A stretch of DNA of 64,000 nucleotides, from positions 2,712,001 through 2,776,000 of the forward strand of contig SMMW01000567.1 in NCBI GenBank assembly GCA_004794655.1. Reading direction: 5' to 3'. This DNA is from Marisa cornuarietis (taxonomy: Eukaryota; Mollusca; Gastropoda; Architaenioglossa; Ampullariidae). Below are positions 34,636 through 47,673 of this stretch, piece by piece. Position numbers and translations under genes: made by a program. The notes under the pieces were generated by a model. The model had not been told where the DNA came from, did no database searches, and saw only the letters and a program-made list of their open reading frames with translations. Numbering within the stretch: the first letter of the stretch is position 1; each line of letters begins with the position of its first letter.

Positions 34636-37600
34636 ATAAGGTTAATACTACTACGCATACATTCAAATATAATTTATAACAATTTTATTTCGTTGCTTAT
34701 TCAATGTACCTATTTGTTTGCAACTGTAGTACAATGTTTTTTAAAATAATCCACAGAAGATACTCATTGACATTTGTGAGTACTACTAAAAAATAATATT
34801 TCTTAACTGTAAAATAATGTGAAGTCATTTACATAAATGTTTTATATTCTCTCTCTCCTTTCTCTCTTCCTGCCTCCCTCATTTGTGTTCTAAGACAAAC
34901 ACATCAACATTCAGACACAATTTTCACTCTTTTTCTTTTCTAAGGGCGCGTTTAAATGATTTTCATATTTTCATACTTTAAGAAAGAGAGTTAGCTTTCT
35001 ATGGCAAACACTGTTAATAAACAAGGAAGGAATTTGCTCGCTTATCTTCAGAACCCAGACATCGATCAGCCAGTCATTTTTTTTTCTTTATATTGATTGC
35101 ACATCAGAGAGTGGCTAGCATGGCCTACAGAGAGGGAAATGTGGGATCTGAGGCCAGCTAAGCAACACATTTCTCATTTTAAACATTTTTAGACCTTACA
35201 TTTATTTAGAAAATTGACTGTATAGAAACACAATTTTATCACCTTATAAAAACTATTTTTTTAACAAACTAAGATAAATCTGTTTCAGTCAGACTTTCTT
35301 ACCCGTCAGCATATGTTTCTTATGCACTTGCACAACGCATAGGAGCAAGTTTTGAACAGACTCGCAATAGTCTGGTAGCTCGAAGAAAATTAGCCGACTG
35401 GTTCGCTTTAACTGCTTGTGACCCGCCGGATCTTTAATTGTGCCCCACGAACGCGAAGCTTCCAAAAACATTTTTAATTAACAAAAAAATTCAAAGAACC
35501 AGTAGAACAGTAGAGTGCATGAAACATCATTGCAATTTGGTGTTCTTACTCAACGAATATTCTGTCAAGGATAAGCGTCTTGTTTCCAAAATTATAAAGC
35601 GGTGTCTATACCCCGGACATGTTGTTTTACCCCTGGAGCCGTAGTTATAAAGCAGTGGCAAATGTGCCCTGGGGTTACGAAACATAAAGTAGTGCCCGCG
35701 GGGTCTGGACATTGTTTTACAACTTCGGAAACAAGACGCTTCTCCTTTAGTTCCCCATTTTGCCCAGGAAAAACGACTTACTTCGTAACTACATGTACGG
35801 CCCCTGGATGACAATTTCGAGGCTGTCAGTTAAAATGCTCGTTTAATTGGCAGATGACAGCCTTCAGTCAGATGCAAAGTCTGAAGGTCCTTCTTAATCA
35901 TAAAAATGTCGTCGAACGTTTGGCAAAGTTGTGTGTGAAGATCGCCTGTTGTAGGGGGAACCCTCGGAACATTAGAACATGTGGTCCACGTGGTGAGCAA
36001 GTCGTTGATAATCCCTCTGTGCACAATTAGATTGTTATCAACAACAAATGATGAGGCTTCTGTCTTTTTTATGTTTTTTTCACAGACGTGTACAAAGGCT
36101 ATATTGAAGAGAACAGAGACACGATTGAGAAAACATGCGAGTTGTACACATGTACCAGAGAGCTGCTGTACACAACTCAAACCCTTAGTCACTTCTTAAC
36201 TGAAGATATCCAGGTCCATAATATCTGTGGGTTAGTATACAACAGCAAGCTCGTGAGCACTTACCTCCACTTTCTTTGGCTATGCGGTAGGATGCCAGCG
36301 CATGTGTGAATATATTTGCAGTTATCCACGTAATACATTGAAGATACATACAGATAAAATACAGACCTACACACATACGAACATACGTAACACATGCACA
36401 ATACTTACGCACATGCATGCATGCGTGCTTTCTTCTGAATTTCTATAAAAAAAATCAGTTTCTTTCCTAACCCACCTACTAGTCATTTAATTCCTTTGAT
36501 AAACTGTATTTGCCTTATGAAGGACATAAAATAGTTTGACTCAGAATAGCATCCACTGCTTCGCTGACGCCATTATTGTCTGTTGTGTATGAATAGCATT
36601 TCAACCGTTTGGACCGGACGCAAACCACAGCTCTCTGTTCTTGTTCCAGTCTACTGATTCAAGAAACTAACAAATGCTGGCAAAAGCTAGAAGAGGAGCG
36701 GAAGACCCAGGAGTATGCTTATCATGATGATCAGGAGGAGGGGGAAGAGGAGGACATCTATACCTGCCTAGAGAATGAGGTGGATCAAGACGAGCTGTGC
36801 AGGTACTTTCCTGAGTAAAATAACAATTATTGACGACATTACCAACCACAGCCAAGTTTTTTTTATATTCTCTTGTAAGTGGTACCTAATGGACCTTCTA
36901 AAAGCCGTACTAAACCATGCAACGACCCGTGAGACCCCCGTTGTTCCATCGTATTAGCAAATGTATTTGCCAGAAGGTATGGACTTTATTATTATTATTA
37001 TTATTCGTAATGTACACGTATAGTGTAGGAGTGAAGGAGATGAATAAGATAAGTCATGTGCCATCAACAAACAGGTTACAAGAACAGCAGCAGCCGTGCG
37101 ACTCATCTGAGATAAAGTCAAGTGCAGAGAAGCTTTTCAACACCAAGCTGAGAACACTACACTGCTACTGCGAACTTGTCTCTCCAGGTAGGTGATACTA
37201 GATGCCTACAACATTTCTTTGAAACGAGGATTAAAAAAGGAGCATTACTACATTAAAGACTTGCTAAGAGGTCTATCTGTCTTGTTAACCGCTTGACAAA
37301 GGTTTAAATGTTTTCTGCTGCATCTAGTCAAAAGAAGCGTGCCGGAGACAAGAAGGAGACCTGGACAACATTAGAAGGACGGAAGTGTAAACAACAGTAC
37401 TGGTGACTAATAAAAGACAAATTTGGAAAACGCAAAGAGGAATCGGGTAGCAAGCACTAAGAGCTTCGTGATTCTACAGAGGAAGATGAAACAAAAAAAA
37501 ATGGGGCAAGAGGGGTATGAACATGGAATAGCATTGTGTAAACTGTTGTTAGGAGTAATCCTTAAGGAAAAGGTGTGATTTTAGTGCACCTGTAAAGGAT

Positions 37601-40289
37601 TCAATGGTGGAAAGGTGGCAATTATGGAAGGGGAAAGAGTTCCATTGTTCCACAGTAACCGAAAATCATGTCACTGAATGTTGTTGCTCTTGTAACATGA
37701 ATAGTTAGGATAGCTACGTCATCAGACGACGACGACGATGTAAGGAAAGGAAAGACGAAATCCTGCGGCTGAAGTTAACGGAAGACTTAGGTCGTTGAGT
37801 TGCTGGATGAAATCTTTATCGACCTAGATTGTGATTTGGTACAGTTCAAACTCATAGGTCGTGAACTCATTTTTTTTCTTCTGTTGCGAACGTGATCTAT
37901 AGTCCATAGTTGTGATGATTTGTACAAACAACCTTCATGGCGTCTGATAAAAAAGACCGATAGTCAGCGGGAAATTTGAAAGTCGTCCTTGCTCTGCTGG
38001 AGTAATCTTCTTTATAAACCAACAAGAATGTGGTCCGTTACAGTCAGGAGCCAGTTGCACAAGACATTTCTAATTTTAAACACTTTTAGGCCTTAACTCT
38101 ATTTAGATAATTAGTTTAAAGTGCACACCACAATGTTAGATTTTTTAAAACTAAAACTGCTTTAAGTATGATAAAGTTGTTTGTCTGACTTTCCGTCCTG
38201 TCAGTACAATTTTTTGTATGTTTTTCTGCAATGCATCAAAATGACTAAGAAGAGATTTTGCTTCTTTAGAACAGTTTTAAGGTTTAGAAACGTGTTGTGC
38301 AACTGGCCCCTGGACTACAGGTCGTAAACTCACTATTTCTTCTGTAGTGAATGCAGAATAGGTAAGTATGATAGTATTGACGCATTATTACGGACTTTCC
38401 TGAAAACTTCTACATGGTGTGCGTTGCACATCCGACTGAACCCCTCGAATTTGTGGGCTGGATGTCAAGTTGAGTAAATTCAGTTTTTTTTAAGTCTCAT
38501 TAACCGGTCACAGCTTTGCAGAGATGTATCCTCTTGTAGTAAAGTTCGTGATAGCAAGAAAAGTTTTCCCGGCCATTTGCATTCAGATGACGGACCATTG
38601 ATTGACATTTTGGTGCACTTACATGGCTCTGTCTCCCGGTACTTGTTACGCACACACGCGCACACACATACACGCAAGCACGCGAGTGGTGTACGTTGTT
38701 CACCTGTCTGTCCTGCTGCTTCTCAGCCGATCCCATGATCCCATGCCCTGCAAGGGGTGTCTGTAGGGAATTGAAGTGGGGGACTGGTGCTGCAGGTGTT
38801 AACAGAAAGGTATTGCAATCCAGTCTGTTCCCCTGTCTCAGTCTCTCCAGACCGGAGCGCGCTGATTGGCGGGATCTGTGGCGGAGCGCTAGTGGTGATG
38901 ATGCTCCTCGCCGTAATCGCTGTCCTCTACATCAGGCAACGCAAGCTCAAGCGTCGTCTGTACGTATCAGGATGTTCTCTGTTCTGTCATCTCTATATCC
39001 CACATGCTGATATCTCTTGTGTCGTCTCAACGTACAGTGATGTTCTTAAATTGTCGTCTCGATATAATGTTGGTGTCCCTTCTGTCGGCACAGACTGTGC
39101 ACCTGCTGGAAAATTCTCAATACTACAGCAGTAGAGTTTGGTGAGGTTATATGCACTTAACGTACATACTATATATTTAGTGTTCGTGGTGTGTGTTTAC
39201 TTTACAACATCTATTTACCAGGTATCGTATATATTTAACAATACGGCATATCCGTAGTACACACGGTGCATATTTAACATACACAGTATATGTTTAGTAC
39301 ATGATGGTGCACCCTGTGTATTACACCTACTTTTCTCTCCACAGCCAGAGCGAGGCGCAGCGCTCGGTGAACGTGATGTCACCAGCCGATGACACTTTTT
39401 CTACCTACGAAATCGTCGACGATCACTTTCAGGTACGTTACGCCTCATTCTCATCTATTTCATTCGCTGACCTTTATGTAAAACAAACAGCTGTGCCATT
39501 AAGAATGTGTTTGACTATTTGTCACAGACGAATCTTGTTCTTAGTTTTTACTGAAACATCCTCATCTGTCGCTCTACTTACAACAAACTTTAATTATATG
39601 TTTGGCGTGGCATGTAATTAGAAGCAACATTTTGTAAATAAAAAAAACAAGTTGTAATTGCAGAGAAGTATTTACCAACGGAAGCAAAAGAATTCAGTCC
39701 TACAAACTGACAAACATGTTACTGACGTTAACATACCGACTTCAGCAAGTTTTGTCATTTCAGATGACAAACAGTGTTGTCAGTCAGATGGACAAGAAAT
39801 GAGAGCAGACTTTTGAACCCTGCTGCTCGGTTTTCGTTTTAACTTGGTGCTGGTTTTCAGGGACCGAACCTCTGGTCCGGGGGAATGAATTCGGGGCACA
39901 GTAGTGACCACGCGACCCCCAGCCTACCTCCCCGCGACATGCCCTCCCAGCTTCCACAGACCACCAGCTCCGGCGATCGGCACAGCGCGGACCCAGTTCC
40001 AGACATCGTCTTTCTCTCCCCTGGACAGGGGCTGCCTGCGCCCCGGGGCTCTAGCACTTCTGGAAGTCAAGGATCTTTACAGGATCCTCCGTACGAACTA
40101 GCAGTGACAGGGTTCGAAGAGCATGGCCGTTATTCTAAGCTCTGCTTTAGACATCCTTCAAACAGCATGGCCCCCGAAGAGGTCGGCGACGAGTTGCAGC
40201 TCCGTATGAGCCAGTCGACTGCTTCGGAGGAAGGAGAAGGACAAAAACAGTCGAACGCTTCTGAATATGCAGACTCGACCCGTCTTTGA
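33590..40289 (+). CDS. Gene E: complete receptor-like membrane protein, 8 exons, 430 aa, shortened tail
   Basis: Exons: 33590-33785, 34502-34552, 36086-36230, 36650-36802, 37075-37187, 38842-38959, 39345-39432, 39861-40289. They sum to 1293 nt and stay open. The layout matches D: MSDHTNSL start, TTTTKPV exon, helical Cys-patterned ectodomain, and a transmembrane exon identical to D (GGxCGG then RQRKLKRR), at about residues 226-250. STYEIV (39400-39417) is retained. The second ectodomain exon is 45 nt shorter than in D, with a Glu/Asp-rich centre, and the third has a changed first half. The tail lacks the D segment with YFQI. A one-base deletion near the end replaces SQYSGL with SEYADS and stops at 40287-40289. 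The D optional exon is decayed here (acceptor lost). Probably expressed; function inferred from D. Confidence 0.8.
34171..34284. repeat. (CA)n tracts with internal ATTTATATACACA duplication, gene E intron
   Basis: About 35 CA units interrupted by TCAC, then two copies of a CACAATTTATATACACAC unit. Located where D carries a shorter CG/CA tract. Confidence 0.9.
34574..34632. repeat. (CA)n microsatellite after gene E exon 2
   Basis: About 29 CA units starting 20 nt downstream of the exon 2 donor. Confidence 0.95.
35160..35420. mobile_element. Possible diverged copy of the GGCCAGTTGC MITE in gene E intron 2
   Basis: The stretch from GGCCAGCTAAGCAACACATTTCTCATTTTAAAC onward resembles the left half of the MITEs at 23108 and 38045. 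The right inverted end is weak (GCACTTGCACAACGC near 35325). Confidence 0.3.
35583..35780. repeat. Dispersed repeat also found in the 5.6-kb array
   Basis: GTAGTTATAAAGCAGTGGCAAATGTGCCC and the following text align with 51105-51300, 56712-56907 and 62313-62508 (GTAGTTATGAAGCAGTGGCAAAGATGCTC). A sub-repeat with TTATAAAGCG appears twice within each copy. Confidence 0.5.
37200..37700. repeat. Interspersed repeat in gene E intron 5
   Basis: Counterpart of 26220-26700 in D, retained after the duplication and diverged by many indels. Confidence 0.5.
38045..38312. mobile_element. MITE with CAGGGGCCAGTTGC ends, copy in gene E
   Basis: 268 bp with inverted ends (CAGGAGCCAGTTGCAC on the left, complement CAGGGGCCAGTTGCAC on the right). 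Aligns end to end with 23108-23364 but sits in intron 5 (upstream of the transmembrane exon), whereas the D copy sits upstream of D exon 3. Confidence 0.75.
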
Positions 40290-40528
40290 TCACCACATTA
40301 AAGACGCAGGGCCATCTAGGAGATTTGGTTGCTGCCCGCATTTGATAATGTCTGACAACATAAAAACTAAACTTTTTTTGCTTAGCATTGAGTATTCTTT
40401 AACAACAGTAAATTTATTTGTGATCAAATATCCTAAATCAGTTGAAATGCGCACTACATAACAATATGACACCGTCTCTACTCTGCCACCTCATTTGTGT
40501 TTAATTTCATTCATAGAATCTGTTTCGT

Positions 40529-40534
40529 AATAAA
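40529..40534 (+). promoter_or_regulatory. Polyadenylation signal of gene E
   Basis: AATAAA about 240 nt after the E stop, in the position equivalent to that of gene D. Confidence 0.5.
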
Positions 40535-41956
40535 TTCCCTGTCGCCAGTTCTGAACATTCTGAAAATAAATAATCTGTTGTGCTTCATCTTTCAGACATC
40601 AGCTTAGTGAATCTACTGATGTTAATGCTTGGTGCACTAAACACATTTGCTTGGAATTCTGCAGTGACTTCCCTTGACGTAACAGACCCTTGGCACATAC
40701 ATAGTGTACAGAACTACACACACATACCGTACACATACTACACACACATACTGTTCTGTCTTCCAGATGCCTTTATCTTCATCTTCGCCTTTGCTCTGAC
40801 TCATAACCGAGAAACTGCACAGTGCAATTTTTTTTTAAACAATGAAAATTTGTTTATCGCCCAAGTGACACTGCACTCGGAATATGAGTTAATGATGACA
40901 GAAACAAAACAAGAAAGAATAATCAGGCCTATCTTATACATCTGCATATACATACACACTACCCCTCTTCCTCCCTTGTTTACTATTCCATACTCCCTTT
41001 CTATCACAGACACAGACACTGCCTCACAGACTGCAAAAGGACACATTCAACTAGTATTGGTCCTGACACGAGCTATGGCAATTTACAACAGCTAAATATA
41101 TCATTCAATTACATACAATACAATAATTAAGAAAATGGACACGTCACGCACAATAAATCTAACCTCGAGATACGTGGGGTCTAGAACAACTATGTAAGTT
41201 CGTGGACATACATACCTTTTTACTTTTAAGATTCCACAGTGACTTACTTTGTTTTAGGACACCACCAGCGCGCGTTTTAGAAGACCACGACAGCCGTTCA
41301 CTGTAATCGCTATTCCATTTATTGATTGTAATTTATATGTTCTACCTACATAGTTATGCAATGTAAGATTATTAAAAGTAAACGCCAAACACCAATCCAG
41401 TGGTCAAAGGGAAGCAATCACCTACAGCAGCTTACAAGTGTCGAATGTATTACAGTGTGTTACTTCTCTTTGACCGTGAATTGATCATTGCCATGGTCGG
41501 ACGTGTAATACAAATTCGTACTGACACCCTGTAGTTCACGCTGAGTTGTTGGCTCATGCGTTATAGGAAGTTGTCTGAACTTCATCTTTGTAATAGTGTG
41601 TAAATGTATATCCTAAGTGGACTGTATCTGATCTAGCTCATTTTTTACAATTTCGATAGTCGGAGATAAAAACAGCCTCAAAAATAAAATAAGTAAATAA
41701 ATGCAAAATTATTTTTAATGCGTTTGATTCAAGCTATACATAAAAAAATGTTTCACTGTGGTCTTATTTAACAATTTTTGTATTTTATACAATGCATTTT
41801 CTTTTCAACTCGTCCTTCGCCGTTATATCACCTTTGCTGTTGACACGGCGTTAAACAAAAGCCACCATCAACTCGTTCATTCCCTTTAAGATGCCAGATT
41901 TAGAAAAGTACTCTCGACATGCCTATTCAAGGAAATGACGAATTACTTGAAACGTG

Positions 41957-41961
41957 TGTGC

Positions 41962-42016
<55 letters not shown>
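41957..42016. repeat. (TG)n microsatellite
   Basis: About 29 TG units. The open Cys-Val frame over it is a product of the repeat. Confidence 0.95.
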
Positions 42017-42017
<1 letters not shown>

Positions 42018-42375
42018 ATTTACCATTAATTATAACTAGGTCTGACTCTCTATCCTATCATCAGGTGACTTCTATGTCACTTTATAAATCTTCTTATATT
42101 GAAAAAATGATTCCTCCTGTCGCAAGATCATTATCTTCACAAAAGTCCCACAGTCTGTTGCGATTGTCTGTTACATCCCCTATACCTTCCTAACCCATGG
42201 TTCTTTCTCTTCCTTCGTTCTTGCTGTGAATTTTAACCCCCACTTTAGTCACAACATTTTTGTTTGCTGTATTTATAAAATTCACGATAAACATGAATGG
42301 CCATTTGAAACTGAAGTTAAAAGTAGTTTGCTTACAATGTCTCGACGATTAATTTTGTAATGAGCACAGGGGGGA

Positions 42376-42431
42376 AATTGGTGTTTTACGATGAGCCAGC
42401 AACTAAGGCTATATCACGGCAAGGCAGCTAA
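42376..42431 (-). mobile_element. SINE 3' fragment
   Basis: AATTGGTGTTTTACG and CAGCAACTAAGGCTATATC match the 3' domain of the SINE at 4582-4759 on the minus strand. The tRNA-related 5' part is absent. Confidence 0.6.
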
Positions 42432-43357
42432 TGTGTGTAATGACCAGAATAGTGAACACAGGCGTTGCTCAGATAATGCACACATATACGGAGTATCCCA
42501 CATCAAAACCGGAAGTGGTCTTTACTACAAACTGGGGTGACGGTCACTCACTCCACTTCCTCCCATCCCCATGTGTGTCTCCCTCTCTCACGCTGCTGTC
42601 TCAAATTAAATCACTGTTCAAGTTTGCCCTGGGTAGCAGAGGTACGGCGCAATGAACTCTGCGATGTAGATTTCTTTTATTTTATTTTATTTATTTATTT
42701 CACTAGCAACATCATGCAACGGAGAAAATAAACATCACAAATAGACTTACTCCATACACAAACCAAACATGGCCCGTGACATAACCACAGACAAATGAAA
42801 TATTCTTTTAATGTTTTGTGATAATCGGACCAACGGTATTAATTAGCACGCTTCATACAAAACCAGTCACACATACACTAAAATGTTACATTCTCATGTT
42901 GTACCAATGCTGATTTATTGGAAATCTGGGGTTTCCATATGTATGAAGCTGGTGAAAAAATACACATGCTCATCTATAAACGTGTTTAAATGTAGGTCAT
43001 CTGTTAAGTCTCACACATTCGCTCGCTCAAAAGCACACAGATTGAGATTCATATGCGCCAGAGATTTAATCACGCACGCACCTACGCACGCCCACCCACA
43101 CACACACACACACCTAAGACATCTCCTTCCTTTCCTCCGCGCTTTCTGTTGATCTCACAATCTTCTCCACAGAAGGCTTTTTAAACTTCCGCATCGCTTC
43201 AGATTTTAAGATTTGGTTGAGTAAATACGGGGGACAATTTGTATCCTCTCAGTTCACTGCTTAAGGAAGCGAATCGAGCAAGGCCACGATCCGGTCGTCT
43301 CCCCCTCGCAGGCATCAGACGTTCGAACCTGAACAGACTGATAGTGAGGACAGGATT

Positions 43358-43544
43358 ATGTCAGAACACACCATTCGCAATGTTCCGACAGCCCGAATTC
43401 CTTCAGCTACCCATACAACTTTGGGGACTAGAAGAACTACCAGGACTAGGTCCACTAGTCGGACTACTTCACGAACGCAGGTCACCACAGTTGCAATGTT
43501 GCCTGAGCACAAACAATTATCGACCCCTTGTAAGCTGATCTCAG
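43358..43544 (+). CDS. Gene F: isolated first coding exon of the receptor family
   Basis: A 187-nt exon from ATG to the donor TCAG|GTAAGT, ending in phase 1. It begins MSEHTIRN, like MSDHTNSL of D and E. It is very rich in Thr, Arg and Ser (a mucin-like run of TTRTRSTSRTTSR) and ends STPCKLIS before the split Gly codon. This matches the Cys-containing end of the TTTTKPV exon of D/E (SSCEVS, RFCEVS) and of B exon 2 (RACNVNL). One exon here thus covers two exons of D/E. No ectodomain, transmembrane or tail exons follow before the first exon of G. It may splice to exons beyond the window or be a dead fragment. No signal peptide is seen. Confidence 0.55.
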
Positions 43545-46500
43545 GTAAGTAAATATCACAATACATATGAACTCTATTCAGACACGAATATTTTTATTGA
43601 GACATACGTGAATGCACATGTGTATACTGCATTAACACCAGCCTAATGCGTCTACACATTATTATACCCGCTTGAGTGTGCACAAAATTTAATAGCCTTC
43701 TGAACGCGAGGCACACTGGGTGTATTTATCGCGTGTATCTCTCATACTGCAGTCAGTGTAGTGTGACGGTCCTCGCAGTCTGTGGTAAAGAAGTTCTATG
43801 TATAACTTAGTATAAGATCTTTATCTTTTCTAATCCTGTATCTTTTCTTTCCTTTATAAACACTTAGTTCGATTCTTATTTCTTCTTAAACATCTTTTCC
43901 TCACGGACTCTGAAGGAAAGGAGACTGCATAAGAAAACATGACATAACGAAACATCTTCAATGAAAAAGAACGTTCGCGAACTCAAGAACTCCAAAGTGC
44001 TGGTTTAAAGCTGACTCTGCAGCGTGACGGTCAGTTGTTAGGGGGAAGGGGGTTGAGAAGGAAAAGTACGATTTCTCAGACTGTGTCATGGGGGGTGGTG
44101 GTCTGGGGAATAGGGAAGGGACGAGAACTGGAGGGTTGTAGGTGCTCTCTTCCAGCTGTTATGTCTTGGACTTAGGGTTCAGGATGCCTGTCAAGTCCAC
44201 AGCGATGGTGTACTACACTGTCTGTCAAATCCCTAATGCGGCACTATTCATATTTTCCAGACTACCATTTAACTTTAGATATTGTATTTATATATACTCT
44301 TCATTATGTCAAGTACTACACTTTTACTTTGATCTTTTACTTATCTTAATGCTTGTTTGCTAGTTTATGAATTTGTGAGTTGTTTTTTAAAAGACGACAA
44401 AATCGTGACTATTATTTGTATAATTCACATTAATTTAATATTATGGATTTTGTCTCGAAAATTTTAGAGGTTGGTTTATCTTGTATTTCATGTATACCTA
44501 CATGTTTTGATTGTTACAAATTTTATTAGTGGAGGAAAATGTCAGTCGCTTTTGTTTGTTTCCTTTAAAATTTTTTATTATTTATAAATCCAGAATTTGG
44601 ATGGTGTGCCAGCTGTGCCAGTAATTACACATATACTAAGATTGCACTCAGCTCCACGTCACGGCCATGGGTCAAATCAGTCGAATCAGATCAGTTTACG
44701 ACATATTACTCGTGGGAGAATAAAACAGTATATACAGTAGTCGGAATACACTCTTAGAATTAGGAACCTGTAACTTAAGTTTCCGAGGAACAAGAAGAAC
44801 CTAATGAAATGAATTAGAGTAGTAAAAAACATGCCTGTGGTCTTCGAAAACAACAGAAGTTAGAATGGGCAATTTATTTATTTATTGCGTGTGTAATGAT
44901 GCCTCTATGAAAATGGCTTCGGATGAAATTTCTACTTTGCACGCTGGGTGCGAGAGATGTTATGTGATGATACAAAACAGTCGACGATTCTCATTGGCTG
45001 TGCCACTCTGTGTAACTGCAAATTCACATAAATGCATTGGTAGGTATAGCATGACTAGACCTGTGTAATAACTTACGTCTTTGTCGAGTGTAGTGGGACT
45101 TTTGTGTGACTCGAAAGTGTTATTTAAAGTGTCAATATTACAGCTACACAAACTGGTGGTCCTCATTCATGTCACTTCTCTAATGCTGTTTAATTCTAAA
45201 CTAACAGCCCCAAAATCTCCAAAGAAATATTTCATTACACGCTAATACGTGCTGTTTTTATGTTGTTATGTTATGCTATACTCTTTTGTGTTGTGTCTAT
45301 TGTAAAACGACATAGCATAATCATATGGTCATAATTCTGAATATATATATATATAGTTCTATGTTCATGCTTCAAATTGGGAATACACCAAGATACATTC
45401 AATAAAGAACACATCGTAGCATAACAAAATCTGACGATCCTGTGGTTCTATTTTTGAATATATGTTTAAAATTTAAACTGAGTTATTAAAATGCATTCAT
45501 AATTGTCTCTGTTACGACTAATCTATGTAAATAAGCGTGCAGTGTTGGCTGGAATATAATGTGGAGTGTGGAGCCGCGTAGTCTAGTGATCCCAGCAGTG
45601 ATTCAGTTCCTTCCGTGGTATCTTTGCGAGCTCATTTCCCGTCAAATTTATCCGCGAATGCACAAACCTACCTTTGTTCACTGCTTTGCGTCCACGTGAC
45701 ATAAACGACTGTCCGTTGAGTAGACAAAGGGTGGCACCGAGTGGCTGTTTCCACCTCCACTTGTAGAGAGCGTGCGTGTAACCACGGTCGTGTCCCTTTC
45801 AGGCCCACGTTAACTGTGAAAATTATTATTTAGCTGAAATTTGTTCTTAGATTTCGCTTTCTTTATATGAAAATAAAACTTTGTTTTATATGTTTTTTTC
45901 ATCAAAGTCTGCAAATAAAAATGTGTTTCACGCGTCTTTGCAAAAACATGCTTTTTTGTATCCGTCTTAGTTCAGAAGATTGTGTTTTTGACAACTATTA
46001 CCAACAAAACTAATCTTATCGTCTTACTATCTGGTTTCAAAGTTTTTCAAAGTTTGAAAAGAAATAGAACACTTCAAGACAACGAAGGAGAAAGCGGGTA
46101 AGAAGGAATCAATGTAAATACAGTCTGTAAATGCTCGTTATTTTGCCTCCATCCGTCCAACACAAATATTAGGCGACTTAAAGAGAGTTAACTACAGGGA
46201 TAACTTTTAAAAGAAAAGGGTCATGGAGGGGGCTGGAGAGTTCTGCAACAATCTGTGGCGCGAAATCCCAGGCTAGCGAGATGTAAGGGGTTTTAATGGA
46301 GGCTGTAGATACCATCGACATTATGCTCCTCTTTCATCAGCAGTTCCTACATACGTGAACAGGCTGACACTGCAGTCACCATTTTCAGATGATTGCTTCA
46401 TGTTAACCATCCGTCAATCGCCTAGCAACGAGTTGTGCACGTGCCCCTGACCTCCAACCCCTACCCCTTCCTTTCTTTCTAATCATTAAAGCGATTAGCG

Positions 46501-47500
46501 ACAAAGTTTATCTGTGAGTGCACTGGTCAGCTGCGTGTAGCACTGGCTTCATCCAGCATAGTTTTATTTGCCTCAAAAAGGCTCGACGAAAGATGCCTGA
46601 TCGGAATTTTTTTAAGTGTTTGACGCAAGAAGAGGAAGTAGCCTTGATTGGTGCAGATTACTTCCAGTGAGCACCACGTCCTGATCAAGGATCAAGCGAC
46701 GATCGGGCACAGATGGTCCCTGGCGAGTATGATGAGAACACAAGTCGACGCCGGGACCTGTTGGGTGTTTTCACCGACACTCCGACACTGCCAAGTGCGT
46801 CACTTCCGCCCTTCACTCTGTCTCTAAGCCCATGCCTTCCCACTTTTTATTTATCCCATTCGTCATAACAGCAAGGCACGAAGCAGTTACAGAACGTAAA
46901 ATGAACATATATTCATTTAGAACTGATTTGGTTTGATCCAACACTTGTCACTTCGCTCGAAATACATCGAAAAAGTGTATGTTTTTTTCTGAAAGGCTTC
47001 TTTACAGCGCACTTTTCTAGTACCACACAATCTATAGTTGACAACGCTCGTTCCTTTGGCACTTTGGCAAAACGGCGTAGTTCATTACGTTTTCAGTCAG
47101 CTAATACCTGAATTCCGCTAAAAAAAAAAAAAGCAACAAAAAAAAACTTGTGACTAGAAATGCTAAGGCAACGCAGCAGCAATTAAACTTAATTAAAGCT
47201 TGTTCAAAACTGAAAATAGAAACAGAACACTTATTCAGTAACGCTATGTTAATCATTTTTTGTTTCGCATGTGTATAATTCCTTTCATTTCCGTGTTTTC
47301 CCATATAACTGTTTAATTTAAATTATTATTGCTTCCCTTTTTTGTTCTTCTACCCTGCTCGAAAACCGGGCTGCTCACGTTTTAATGCTTGTTTATATAT
47401 ACATAGACGTTATTACTTCATCTTCTTTCCATTACAATAGAAAAGCATGCTCTAGATTCGGCCACAACGCAAGTCTTTCTCCTCCCCCACCCCACATACA
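43545..47500. other. Long stretch with no supported gene
   Basis: AT-rich sequence without family exons. It holds a tRNA-like SINE fragment at about 45567-45640 (GCCGCGTAGTCTAGTG, then GATTCAGTTCC) and a TA tract near 45340. The small frames are not supported by splice context or homology. Confidence 0.4.
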
Positions 47501-47673
47501 CACCGCCTCCTCTTGTTCGGGGGTTTTTCTCATCAAGTGGCATGCTGGGATATTCTGACTCACGCTGCATTAACGAGTGCGTCACAAGAGCGGCCATCAC
47601 AAGAACCTTTACGTCCCTTGCTTTTGTTGTCCAGCGGGCGAGATCCCAAGTTCAACGACGACGGCGATATCGC

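Larger units (their letters stand above)
33190..41310 (+). repeat. Segmental duplication, copy 2 (contains gene E)
   Basis: Partner of 22080-31100, same order and orientation. Independent CA repeats and a separate MITE insertion in E introns date these insertions after the duplication. Confidence 0.8.

Noticed and set aside
46190..46215. AGGGATAAC string resembling a homing-endonuclease site
   Set aside because: Only nine bases match; expected by chance in 64 kb.
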